From assembly GCA_019671005.1 (NCBI GenBank), contig CM033738.1, forward strand, positions 13,604,202-13,668,201: 64,000 nt of DNA, read 5' to 3'. Positions within the stretch are counted from its first letter, which is position 1, and each line of letters opens with the position of its first letter. The notes beneath the pieces were generated by a model. It was given only the letters and a program-made list of their open reading frames with translations, was not told where the DNA came from and did not search any database. The DNA comes from Hibiscus mutabilis (taxonomy: Eukaryota; Streptophyta; Magnoliopsida; Malvales; Malvaceae). This document shows, one piece after another, positions 9,961-20,449 of the stretch. Position numbers and translations under genes: made by a program.

Positions 9961-11190
9961 GAAGAAGGGTTCTTGGGTTCATACTATGAAGCTAAGGTGT
10001 TGTCTTCGTTGAATAACAACACTCGTTACAAAGTGTGGTACAAGAACCTTGTTGAAGAAGAAGAATAGACTCGACCGTTGGTTGAGGTGGTTTCGGCCGA
10101 CGAGGTCCGGCTGATACCGACGCTTGTGATCATAAACAGGGCCAGTGGGGTTTTCAATTATCTCGAAAGGGTGGATGCTTTCAACAATGATGGCTGGTGG
10201 GCGGGGAGTATTACCAGTAAATAAGGATTGAAGTATAGGGTTATTTTGAAAGGCAGTCAAAAAGGTGTTCAACCTATACTCGGTTTTTCAGTTTGGTGCC
10301 TAACGTTTTTTAGTCCATTTTGGTGTCTAACGTTTTCAACATTACTCAAATAGGTACCATGTCGTTACTGTCCGTTAATTTTCACCGTTAACTTCCGTTA
10401 AGTGACATGTGTCAGCTTCTTAAAATTCTAAAATTATATTTAAAAATAAATAAAAATTAATACATCTGAAAAAAACCCAAAATTATCCTAAAATTTTCAA
10501 ATAGTCCTCAAATCCCTAAACCCCCAAATTCGGCCACTATCACCGGCGTTGGTCGCGTTTCCAGCAACGAAATGAAGCGCCCTCCCCTTGCCGAACGACC
10601 CACACATCGTTCATCATATGTTATGCCGCCGTTCGTCGTGAATTATTCGAATGAACCATTCGATGATTTTGATGTTTCACACAGCGTCGATCGATTTTCG
10701 GCGACAAGGTGATAGGGTAAATAGTCGTAATGGTCCGGCGAAGGATGTGATGGCCGACGGCGTGGCAATTGGCGGATAAATCATCCTAAATTGGGATTTG
10801 GGGTTTGGGTGTTAGGTATTTTAATTTTTAGGGCTATTTTGTGATAATTTTGGGTTTTTCAGTTATTAATTTTTTATTTATTTTAAAATATAATTTTAGA
10901 ATTTTAAGAAGCTGACACGTGGTACTTAACGGAAGTTAACGGTGAAAATTAACGGACAGTAATGGCGGGGTACCTATTTGAGTAACGTTGGAAACGTTAG
11001 ACACCAAAGTGGACCAAAAAAGACATTAGGCACTAAACTGAAAAAAATTGGTATAAGTTATACACCTTTCTGACTATTAAGCCTATTTTGAAACCATTGG
11101 GGATGAGCTTGCTTACGAGGAATCATATTGAATGGCGTGATTGTCATTGGGTTTCTTTCAAGAAAAGGTTCTAAATTCAAGATCTGTGCT
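9923..11190 (+). pseudogene. Agenet (plant Tudor-like) domain pseudogene, split by a MITE
   Basis: One frame reads SKGDKVEVCSKEEGFLGSYYEA, then RYKVWYKNLVEEEE, a TAG stop near 10066, PLVEVVSADEVRLIP, and a second Agenet unit beginning ERVDAFNNDGWWAGSIT. After the MITE (10252-11083) the unit resumes with YFETIGDELAYEES and, in another frame, WVSFKKRF before a stop. Agenet domains bind modified histone tails or RNA and occur in DUF724-type proteins. The stop, a second stop before the MITE and the insertion make it non-functional. It is intronless here, so a retrocopy or a single-exon fragment is possible. Confidence 0.82.
10252..11083. mobile_element. Mutator-type non-autonomous element (Pack-MULE-like) with 10-bp target duplication
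   Basis: The element begins GGC...GTCAAAAAGGTGT and ends with the complementary ACACCTTTCTGAC...GCC. The terminal inverted repeats run roughly 250 bp, for example GTGTCTAACGTTTTCAAC against the reverse complement of the right side. TATTTTGAAA is present at both borders (10242-10251 and 11084-11093), and a 9-11 bp duplication is characteristic of Mutator-like elements. The interior (about 10520-10790) is clearly more GC-rich than the arms, which suggests captured host sequence. No transposase is seen. Confidence 0.88.
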
Positions 11191-11368
11191 TCTTTGTGGA
11201 TGTAGGGCTTTTCTTTATTGGATCTTTTATTTCTATATCATGAAACAGTGGTGTAATTTGCCTACATTCATGGCTTCTAATTTTTTTCATATCTGAGCTA
11301 TTTTCTTTTCAAACTATATTCGATAATAATCAAAACAGTATAAACCAATAATATTTCATTTTTTAAGG
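11094..11368. other. End of Agenet fragment, then AT-rich intergenic DNA
   Basis: After the last Agenet-like codons (to about 11190) the sequence is AT-rich. No gene or structured element was recognised. Confidence 0.5.
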
Positions 11369-11912
11369 AAAATACTTTGATACACAAGAATTTACACAAG
11401 CTTTTTAATTTTAGGGTTTACGGTTCTAGGTTAGGGTTTAGGGGTTTAGTGTGTAGGGTGTAAAATTTAAGGTTTATGGTTAGAATTTAGAGTTTAGGAT
11501 TTAGGGTTTAAGGTTTGGGTTTTAGTGTGCTAAGGTTTGAGATTTAGCTTTTAAAGTTTATGGAAGGGTTGTGTAATTTTTTTTACACAGCTTGTATATC
11601 AAAATATAACTTTTTTTAATTGATTTTTGGGGTTTTGATGGTTTTCATATTTATTCTATTTTCTTGATTTTTCATTTTTTGTGAACAAAATATTCTATAC
11701 CCCTTTTCGATACCTATATATATGTTGTAATAAGAAATAACTAAACCTTAAATCTTACCTTAAATTTTAAACTCTAAATCCTAAACCTCGAGCCTTAAAA
11801 AGTAAACTATTCACCCTAACTCTAAACTCTAACCCTAAACATTAGTCTTAAACTCTAAATTTAATTTTTTTTTTAGTGTTAGAGTATAAACAGAGACACC
11901 AAAAAAGCGAAG
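11369..11912. repeat. Degenerate TTTAGGG-like repeat with MITE-like ends
   Basis: Positions 11369-11610 carry many variants of TTTAGGGTTTA flanked by inverted ends (ACTTTGATACACAAG on the left and CTTGTATATCAAAATA on the right). A second block at about 11745-11870 shows the complementary CCCTAAA-type text. Related copies lie at about 20060-20345, 21775-21890, 30050-30340 and 40410-40534. This looks like a family of small transposable elements with telomere-like internal text rather than a true interstitial telomere, because the units are too irregular. Confidence 0.55.
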
Positions 11913-13032
11913 TGTTGAGCTCGAATTCCTTCAACCGAGTTGTTTGCCAAGTGGTGGAAAAGTCAATTTTGGGTGTTAATGGTGGGAAGTAAAAAGATAG
12001 ACAATGGACACAAGGATTTATAGTGGTTCAAGCTTCTAACAAGCTCTACATCCACTACCTTAGCTCCCACTAAGGATTTCCCAAATTCACTAAGAATTTC
12101 TTCCCCTTTTACAAGGCTTAGGAGGCAACCTTTACAATCCTAAACCCAATTACCAAGTTTAGCATCCAAAGCTTACAACCCAAGCTTTGGGAATCCTCTC
12201 AAACAAAGAAATAAGGAAAACAAAGAATCCTCTCTACAAGGTAGATGTTTGCACTCTTTTAAGCACTCACCCAAACCTAAAACTCTTGAGCAAATCTAAC
12301 AATTAAAGCTCACAAGTGTTGTTTATGCAAAGAATGTGAATTTAAAGGCCCTAAGACAATTTTGGCATCATAATGTTGTTGACAATAAGATCATTAGTTG
12401 TTGTTGAAGCTTGAAGGGTTCTTTTATAGTCCCAATTGAGTTCTTAGCCATTGGAGACCGTTGGGATTGAATTGGAGCCGTCGGAGGCTTTATTTCCTGC
12501 AATAAATATAATTTTGGTGTTGTCTATATCGGTACGCGTGTACTCGTATCGGTACAGCAACTAGCCGTTACGCTCAGAATTGCTAACTGTATCGAAACAC
12601 CTTGGGCCGTTTGGCAAACCGTATCGGTACGCATTGGTCTGCTTGGTAAACCGTATCGGTACGGGATGGTCTGTTTCGATACGCCCTACAATTCAAATAG
12701 CCGTTGGGGAGGTTGAAACTGGATCGGTACGTGGGTAGGCGTATCGAAACGATTCAATCCGTATCGGTACGCTTAGGGGCATATCGGTACGGTTTTTGGT
12801 TACTGGAAAAATAATGTAGCTGAAACCCTTGGACCATATCGATACGGGGTATACCGTATCGGTACGCCTGTGTTGAAAATGTTAGTTTAGCTACTTTAAA
12901 ACATTTCCAAAACCTCCCAAAAACTTATCAAACTTGTTTTCAAGTTGTTTGGACTTAAAACCATTTTTGAAATCTTTTCAATTTAGTCCAAAACTATTTT
13001 TCAATTATTAAATCAAAACATAAATCCTAACA
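11913..13032 (-). repeat. Left (3') LTR of gag-only copia element A
   Basis: The plus-strand ends are TGTTGAGC and CCTAACA, the inverted TG/CA dinucleotides of an LTR. It matches 14515-15626 over its whole length with scattered substitutions. Between about 12525 and 12870 it carries many copies of CGTATCGGTACG or close variants. Confidence 0.9.
12525..12870. repeat. Cluster of near-palindromic CGTATCGGTACG motifs in LTR
   Basis: About a dozen copies of CGTATCGGTACG, TATCGAAACG or TATCGATACG occur in both orientations and at irregular spacing. The same cluster is found in the other LTR of this element (about 15110-15455) and in the LTR of copy B (about 41140-41530). The 12-mer is self-complementary apart from central G/T positions. 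The function is unknown. Confidence 0.85.
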
Positions 13033-13739
13033 ATCTCCCCCTTTTTGATATAATAAAACCAACTTGAAAAAATGTTTTTGAGATTCTCCACCTTAGTAAA
13101 AATAAAAATTGAATAAGAGATTAAATGTTGAAATTCTTATAAGCTCCCCCTTATTCATTTGAAAAATCAATTTTTCGAAACATTATCCCCCTTTTTGCTA
13201 TATCAAAAATGGTTCAAACTTTAAAGTTCAATAACAATAGAGAGTTTAAAAAAGAATTTTGACAAAAATAAGTTTTGTTCAAAAATTGGCTCCCCTTACT
13301 CAAGCATCAATCAAATGTTAGTCCAACATGTATGATTAACTAGTTGAATTAAAAAATAAATCAAATTAAAATAAACTCAATTCAACTAATTTTACCACAC
13401 TTGAATCAAAGGGAGGATGTGAAGCCTTCCTTCTTCAAGTGTTTATCCTTTGCGTGTATAGAGCTCCCCCTCAATCTTATCACTTGTAGATCAAAGCTCC
13501 ATCACGCCTACAAAAAGACAATCACAAATATTTTGTTATCCAAATTGCTTTGGATCCATAGGCATTAGTGGCACACAATTTAGTCCCCTTAGGAATCCAT
13601 TTTTCAATTTCATCCTTTTTAGTTGAAGTAATTAGTCATTTTGGGACACAAATACTTCTAAAAACTTTTCCATTCAAAAATCTAGGGGCACTAGATTGTC
13701 TTTGATAAAAATTTAATTTTCCTAAATTGTTTTTCTTTT

Positions 13740-14325
13740 CAGGCTCTTTGGAAATCAAATCTTTTTCCTTCTTAAGATCATCCACCTCCTTTTGATGCTC
13801 TTTTTCTAAACTTTGAAGCTAATTTTGTAAATCAACATTCTTTTGTTCAAACTCATTGAGTTTTGCTTCAAGTTCATCTTTGGTTTTAGAAATCAAATCA
13901 TGTTGAATTTTCAAATTTGAAACCAATTTCTTATTTTTCAAAATGTGATTTTTAAACTCTAAAACCAATTTATCGTAAGCATCTTGTAATTCATCAAATG
14001 AATATGGAATTAAATGTGATGAATTAGAAGATACCGTGGGCTCTTCATGAGCCATTTTGCCATCCACCTTTGCACTTTTCATCTTTTCCTTCTTGTAGAG
14101 TTTATCAAGCTTCTCCCACATCTCTTTGGCACTTTTGCAAGAGGATACCTTATTGGAAACATCTTCATTGAGTCCACAAAGGAGAGTGTGCATCACCTTG
14201 GCATTTATCTTTGCTTTTCTCATGTCATATGAACTTTTATTCTTCTTCTTCTTAGGAACTTCCACAAATTTATCTTCAATAATTTCCCAAAGATCAAAGT
14301 CGAGAGCTTTGATGAAATACTTCAT
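13740..14325 (-). pseudogene. Partial copia gag of element A
   Basis: The minus-strand frame 14325-13819 starts inside gag (FDLWEIIEDKFVEVPKKKK) and has the CKSAKEMWEKLDKLY segment typical of plant copia gag proteins. It then jumps to a long coiled-coil-like tail (SKTKDELEAKLNEFEQKN). Compared with copy B, the middle of gag and the zinc knuckle are missing, so there is an internal deletion. Below 13819 the frame degenerates into the linker that normally precedes protease (WIPKGTKLCATN-like). No enzyme domain follows. Confidence 0.8.
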
Positions 14326-14500
14326 TTGGGGGCTCTATTGGAAGTAGAAATCTCCTTTGAAGAGTGGAGGACATGTGATCGAGCGGCCTTCTTCGAATTG
14401 GACAAATGTGGAACCGCTAGCCATTTCACCAATTGATTGATGTTGTATCGAGCTTCTCAGATCGTCTCAATAGGATGTTAAGCCTTCTTGATTGAGCCTT

Positions 14501-14512
14501 GCTCTGACACCA
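14501..14512 (-). other. Primer-binding site of gag-only copia element A
   Basis: The minus-strand text TGGTGTCAGAGC lies two bases inside the 5' LTR. It differs by one base from TGGTATCAGAGC, which pairs with the 3' end of initiator tRNA-Met in many plant copia and gypsy elements. Confidence 0.8.
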
Positions 14513-14514
14513 AT

Positions 14515-15626
14515 TGTTGAGCTTGATTTTCTTCAACCGAGTTGTTTGCCTAGTGGTAGAGAAGTCGATTTTGGGTGTTAATGGTGGGAAGTAAAAAGAT
14601 AGACAATGGACACAAGGATTTATAGTGGTTCAAGCTTCTAACAAGCTCTACATCCACTACCTTAGCTCCCACTAAGGATTTCACAAATTCACTAAGATTT
14701 TCTTCCCCTTTTACAAGGCTTAGGAGACAACCTTTACAATCCTAGACCCAATTACCAAGTCTAGCATCCAAGGCTTACAACCCAAGCTTTGGGAATCCTC
14801 TCAAACAAAGAATCCTCTCTACAAGGTAGATGTTTGCATTCTTTTAAGCACTCACCCAAACATAAAACACTTGAGCAAATCTAACAATTAAAGCTCACAA
14901 GTGTTGTCTATACAAAGAATGTGAATTTAAAGGCCCTAAGACAATTTTGGCATCATATTGTTGTTGACAATAAGATCATTAGTTGTTGCTGAAGCTTGAA
15001 GGGTCCTTTTATAGTCCCAATTGAGTTCCTAGCTGTTGGAGACCGTTGGGATTGAATTAGAGTCGTTAGAGGCTTTATTTCCCGCAATAAATGCAGTTCT
15101 AGTGCTGTTCGTATTGGTACGCGTGTACCCATATCGGTACAGTAACTAGTCGTTACACTCAGAATTGCTAACCGTATCGAAACACCTTAGGTTGTTTGGC
15201 AAGCCGTATCGGCACTCCTTGGTCTGCTTGGTAAACCGTATCGGACGGGATGGTCTGTTTCGGTACGCCCTGCAATTCAAATAGTCGTTGGGGAGGTTGA
15301 AAACTGGATCGGTACGCGGGTAGGCGTATCGAAACGATCCGATCTGTATCGGTACGCTTAGGGGCGTAGCGGTACAGTTTTTGGTTACTGAAAAAATACT
15401 GTAGCTGAAACCCTTGGACCGTATCGATACGGGGTATATCGTATCGGTACGCTTGTGTTGAAAACGTTAGTTTAGCTACTTTAAAACATTTAAAACATTT
15501 CCAAAACCTCTCAAAAACTTCTCAAACTTATTTTCAAGTTGTTTGGACTTAAAACCATTTTTGAAATCTTTTTAATTTAGTCCAAAACTATTTTTTAATT
15601 ATTATATCAAAACATAAATCCTAACA
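14515..15626 (-). repeat. Right (5') LTR of gag-only copia element A
   Basis: This pairs with 11913-13032 and has the same ends, TGTTGAGC and CCTAACA. It also carries the CGTATCGGTACG cluster, with base changes in several copies. CGAAG follows immediately as the target duplication. Confidence 0.9.
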
Positions 15627-15631
15627 CGAAG

Positions 15632-16360
15632 ATTTCTATTCCTTTTTGGATGTTATCTCATCTCTTGAATGGAAATTAATTACTGAAAATTAAGTCCTTC
15701 AAATACATTAACTGAGCTAAAACAATGCTTAATTAATTTTTTTAATAGTTCCTATCTAAGGGAGGGGGAAAGAAAATTTTGCTCCTAATTAATTTGTATT
15801 AAAAAATAAACCCTTTATTTTAAATTAATGTTTCGTTTGAATATGCGAACCAAATAAGTCCTATTTAGTGTAGGAATATCAAACTTTACTTCAAAAGAAT
15901 AATAAAAAAGTTGAAGGGATTCCTTCCCTTTAGTGGTATAAATTTGACTTCAAAGTTTAAATAGTTTTTTTATAAGAACTACTCGATGTTTATGAGTAAA
16001 AGCACACAGATAATGTTGTTTTCCACCTCTCTTTTTGGTTAAATTTTGTTTACTAATAAGCAAATCTGTTTTCTCCAACTTTTCTTTTGAGCTGTAATTA
16101 ATTGACACTAAACACCACAAAGTAAAAAAAAAAGTTGAACATATAAGGACGGTGACAATGAACAAAATAAGTCGAAAAGAAGAAAAACTATTTGTCTCAC
16201 TAATTTTTCTTTATTTCTTTTGTTTTTTTAATTTCAAATATAAATAATAAAACGTACATGAAAAAATAAAAAATAAAACATTTAAAAGAGCATGATCTCT
16301 TCCTTTCGGTCATGGAAGGGAATTAAACTGTTTGAGATTTGACACCAATAATAGATTTTA
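15632..16360. other. AT-rich intergenic DNA
   Basis: No gene, RNA or repeat structure was recognised. The 71-codon minus frame at 15950-16165 is low-complexity AT-rich text and is not called as a gene. Confidence 0.5.
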
Positions 16361-16810
16361 GGGTAAAATACACAAATGGTCACTAAACTATCTCTTAAAA
16401 TACAAAATGGTAACTAAACTTTCAAAAATTACATAAATGTTATTAAATTTTAGTTTTTATTACAAAATGATCACTGAGCCGTTAACTATCGTTAACTGAG
16501 AGACATGACAGTTACAAAGATTTGTATAATAACATATTTAATCCTCAATATTTACACATTCACTTAATTTAGACATCAATAATGAGGGTTAAAGTAGGAA
16601 TAAATTGATTAAATGTGTCTATATGGAGAATTAAATATTATATCATTCAAATTTTCCTAACTGTCACGTCACCCAATTAACGACAGTTAACAGCTCAGTG
16701 ACTATTTTGTAACAAAAACTAAAGTTTAATGCCCATTCTGTAACATTTGAAATTTGATGACCATTTTATATTTTTAGAAATAATTTAGTGATTATTTGTT
16801 TACTTTACCC
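16361..16810. mobile_element. Mutator-type MITE upstream of the XBAT31-like gene
   Basis: The ends are GGGTAAAATACACAAATGG and the complement of GGGTAAAGTAAACAAATAA. The inverted repeats extend inward through the paired phrases GTTAACTATCGTTAACTG and CGACAGTTAACAGCTCAGTG. The flanking nonamers TAGATTTTA and TATATTTTA match at eight of nine bases, in keeping with a Mutator-type duplication. It ends about 350 bp before the start codon of the next gene, so it lies in the promoter region. Confidence 0.8.
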
Positions 16811-17164
16811 TATATTTTAAGACAATGTTCTTTGTTAAAGTTGAAATTCCAATTCTCTTCAAATACTAAAAGAACAAATATATTGAAAAGGATTCTTAAA
16901 ATGTCCGAAATGTAATTTGGTAAATGGCCTGGAATCTCGGACCAAACTACGAGGCATCAGCTCCGCAGTGTGTACTGTGTAGTTAAGTAGTACAAATAAG
17001 ATAGATTAAAAGGCCCATTTCACTCTCAGACACTCTCGCTTGCCACTACTATCACCATCAGCATCCACTTCACAACCACCTACCGGTGGCGCGTGAGTTT
17101 TACTCTTCAGGATCCGGCTCCGTTCTCCGGTTGTTGAAGTAACAGATACGGTGGAGACAAGGGG
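16811..17164 (+). promoter_or_regulatory. Promoter and 5' untranslated region of the XBAT31-like gene
   Basis: The stretch becomes pyrimidine-rich from about 17015 (CACTCTCAGACACTCTCGC), which looks like a plant 5' untranslated leader. A purine-rich GGTGGAGACAAGGGG precedes the ATG at 17165. No clear TATA box was fixed. The upstream border is the MITE. Confidence 0.5.
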
Positions 17165-19571
17165 ATGGGTCAAAAGCTTAGCTGCCTAGAAAACCATGAG
17201 ACTGTTTTGCTCAATGCTGTTCAGACAGGTGACTCGGAGATGGTTAAGGCAATGGTCGAAACAGACCCAAGTGTCTTAAAAAGCGCCACTCGATACGGGA
17301 AGTTGTCTATTCTTCATGTCGCAGCCATCCATGGCCAGATCGGGGTGGGGTTTTGTTGTTTTTTCTTTCTTTGATCGACTTTTGCTAGATTTTGTGATTT
17401 TCATTTGGGGACAATGTTGATAGTTTTTTTCTGGGAATCTTCTGTTTTGGCGTTTGGTTTGATCATTTGCTGCAGATTCTTTCATTTCTTTTAGATCGAC
17501 ATCCCAATTCAGACATCTTGAATCGACATAGACAGGTACATGTTTTTTTTTTTAATCTTGCATGTGTTTTTGATTGGTTCTCTTTTGATTTCAATCTCGT
17601 GATCTGTTCTGCTTGTGATCGGATTAGACCCCATTGATGTTGGCCGCAATGCATGGGAAGAGCGAGTGTGTGAAAAGGCTTATCCAGAGTGGATCATATG
17701 TATGTTGTCTGCTACAGTTTTTACGTTTTGTGTTTGCCTAGAAACTGATCATTGTAATGTTTTGATCAGGTTTTGATGTTTGATTCACTTCAAGGAAGAA
17801 CTTGTTTGCATTATGCTGCTCACTACGGCCATTTCGATTGCCTTCAAGCTCTTCTTTCAGCAGCCCACAGCAGTCCCCTTGCAGATTCTTGGTTTCTTTC
17901 TTTGAACCCTTACAAAATGTGGCCAAATCAACTAACTTAGCTATGCGATTATTCTCTGATTGAGACCAATGGCATTGCGAATTTTGTAGGGGCTTTGCGA
18001 GGTTTGTTAACATAAGAGATGAAAACGGTTCTACGCCTCTGCATTTGGCGGCTCGTGAAGGATGGTCCAATTGTGTTCATGCCCTCTTAGATAATGGGGC
18101 TCTTGTTTGTGCTTCAACTGGTGGAAATGGGTGATTATCTTTGTGTTTAATCGTTTTGATGCGTGAAATATGGATTGATTTAGTTTACTTTGCAGCTACC
18201 CCGGGAGCACACCTCTTCATTTCGCTGCACGTGCCGGTTCTATAGAGTGTATACGGGAATTACTCGCTTGGGGAGCCGATAGGCTTCAACCGGATTCATA
18301 CGGGTAAGCATATGTGGAAAAGGAAGAATGAAATTTAATTATTGCTTTCTTTTTTTACAGATAAAGAAACACAAAGATATTTCCAATCACAGCCATTGCA
18401 GTATTTTCATATAATGGACTGACATCTGATCGGCCAATGTGACTAAGCATATCATTTTTTCGACTTTAGAGATTGACCGATTTGGTAGCTTTCATGATCG
18501 AAAGTTAATGTTTTTAATGTTGAACACCTGCTTTCAGCTAGAAATTTGTACAGATGAGATGCACTCTAAATCCTAAAATCTATACGAAATCGGATATTTC
18601 TCTTTTTGTTTTAGCTGTTTTTCATTTCATTTCGAGGATAGCAGATTGTGAAATCATTTCTTTTTTTTTTATTAGGACATCTATTGGTACTATATACTAT
18701 TGAATTAACGACTCTTTGTTAAATAGGCATTTAAGATCAAAATGAAATATCCCAAGGTTTGTAATTCTGCAGGAGAATACCATATTTGATTGCTATGAAG
18801 CACAAACACGAAGCATGCTCTGCTTTGTTAAACCCTGCATCTGCGGAACCTCTTGTTTGGCCATTGCCTTTAAGGTTCATAAGCGAGCTTAATCCGGAAG
18901 CGAAAGAACTTTTGGAGAAGGCCTTAATGGAAGCTAACAGAGAGAGGGAGAGAGCCATTTTGAAGGATACAATCCATGAACTTTCACCCGATTCACAGTG
19001 CGAGGTCGAAGCTGACGACGCTGCCTCTGAGGTAATATTGGTTGCAACTTAGGGATGAAGAGTTAATATTCTATTATAATACGAATGTAGCTTTTAATCC
19101 ACCGGTGTAAATCTTCTCAAACAGGCGAGCGACGTGGATGTTTGCTGCATATGCTTTGACCGGCTATGCACAATAGAGATTAGACAATGCGGTCACCGGA
19201 TGTGTGATCATTGCATCTTAGCTCTATGCTGCCACAAGAAGCCCAACCCACTGACAGCATCTCCTTTAGTCCTACTTTGCCCATTCTGCCGTAGGGGAAT
19301 CACCCAACTAGTCGTTGCCAAAATCGACAATCACGAATCAGAAGTGGATGCGGATGCTAGCCCTTTTAGGCTGAGTAGTGGAATGATCACCAACATCGAT
19401 ATAGGAGCGGAATTCAGTCCCTCTAAACCAACTAAATCTAGAAAGTCCAATTTTTGTGAAGGAAGCAGCAGTTTCAAAGGTTTATCCGCCATCAGCTCGT
19501 TCGGGAAAATGGGTAGTCACAGTCCCGGAGAACTGCCTGCAGAGTGCAGTGAAGAAAATGAGAAGTTCTAA
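17165..19571 (+). CDS. XBAT31: XBAT31-like ankyrin-repeat RING-type E3 ubiquitin ligase, eight exons
   Basis: Exons read as 17165-17344, 17476-17535, 17628-17699, 17770-17891, 17990-18130, 18196-18303, 18773-19031 and 19125-19571. All junctions are GT-AG and the frame stays open for 462 residues. Ankyrin repeats fill roughly residues 45-245 (TPLMLAAMHGKSECVKRL, TCLHYAAHYGHFDCLQALL, STPLHLAAREGW, STPLHFAARAGSIECI). A conserved linker (AMKHKHEACSALLNPASAEP) leads to a C3HC4 RING at about 321-369 with C-x2-C, CGH, C-x2-C and CPFC. The RING recruits E2 enzymes and the ankyrins bind substrate. The family includes rice XB3 and Arabidopsis XBAT31. The start MGQKLSC suits N-myristoylation with nearby palmitoylation. 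The length is close to Arabidopsis XBAT31. The first donor (GTGGGG) is slightly weak and gives Gly where relatives have Glu. Confidence 0.93.
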
Positions 19572-20060
19572 CAAGCTACGATCACTGAGAGTATATTCGT
19601 TATGCTCTTTGAACTCCATTCTTATATATCGGGTTTTTATATCGATTATAATGAGCTACGAAAACATGATAGATGTTAAATACTCTTGCAAAAGTTCGAA
19701 TTGCTCGGATCTTTCAATTGTAGTCTGCTTCATGGAATGAAGAAGCAGTGGACTACTTTTTTTTCCTGATAGAAATATATGATGGGGTCAAAATTTCAGT
19801 GATGCTGTTAATCATCGCTTATTTAAACTTGGTTGTGCTAAGGCGAGCTGATTTCATTACAGTGCATTTTGCTTCTCGGCCCTTGGTTTGATTATATATA
19901 AAAACCGTGACTAATCACCAGGGAGGCTTTTGATCTATGTTCCATGGCTGCTGATATTGTATTGGCTAAGATATACCGTTTCCATATTAACCGTTAAAAT
20001 ATATTAATTTTATAAAAATTATATAACATAAAGCAATATATTTTAACGAATATTATACGA
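19572..20060 (+). other. 3' flank of the XBAT31-like gene
   Basis: This is the likely 3' untranslated region followed by AT-rich intergenic DNA. A 94-codon frame overlapping the end of the last exon (19456-19740) is a shadow in another frame. Nothing else was recognised. Confidence 0.5.
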
Positions 20061-20345
20061 TACACTAGTGGTTGAAACTAAAAGTTTCCACAAGCTTTTT
20101 AATTTTAAGGTTTAGGGATTTAATTTAGGGTTTATGATTTAGGGTTTAGGTATAGGTGTTTATAATTTAGGGTTTATAAGTTAAAATCTAAATTCATAGC
20201 ATATTACCCAAAACCTTAGCCTCTAAACCTTAAACTCTAAATTCTAATCACAACCTTAAACTCTAAATTCTAAATTAAATCCTTTAACAGTAAAACTAAG
20301 GCGCGAAAACTAAAACCATTAGTGCATTGAGTATTTTCCCCTGTT
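20060..20345. repeat. TTTAGGG-like MITE family, second copy
   Basis: The ends CACTAGTGG and CCATTAGTG are inverted. The interior carries ACAAGCTTTTTAATTTTAAGG, as at 11400, with irregular TTTAGGG and then CCTTAAA text. No clean target duplication was found. Confidence 0.55.
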
Positions 20346-20449
20346 TTAATTGATATTATAAATATATTCTTAAAATATTTTATAAATGAGTTCATTTATT
20401 TTTAATTTTTTTGACAAATCTTAATTTTAATCTTAATCATACCTAGAGA

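Larger units (their letters stand above)
11913..15626 (-). mobile_element. Complete gag-only copia-type element (TR-GAG-like), copy A
   Basis: Two LTRs (11913-13032 and 14515-15626) flank a 1.48-kb interior. CGAAG is duplicated exactly on both sides (11908-11912 and 15627-15631). Read on the minus strand, the order is LTR, primer site TGGTGTCAGAGC (14512-14501, resembling initiator-methionine tRNA), a partial gag, the purine tract AAAAAGGGGGAGAT next to 13033, and LTR. No protease, integrase or RT is present, so it must have moved using enzymes of another element. Terminal-repeat retrotransposons that encode only GAG are known in plants as TR-GAG. Confidence 0.9.

Noticed and set aside
11400..11870. 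Interstitial telomere repeat
   Set aside because: TTTAGGG-like units are irregular and mixed with other text, and the block recurs elsewhere with MITE-like ends.
15950..16165. 71-codon minus-strand frame
   Set aside because: AT-rich low-complexity text between elements, no domain.
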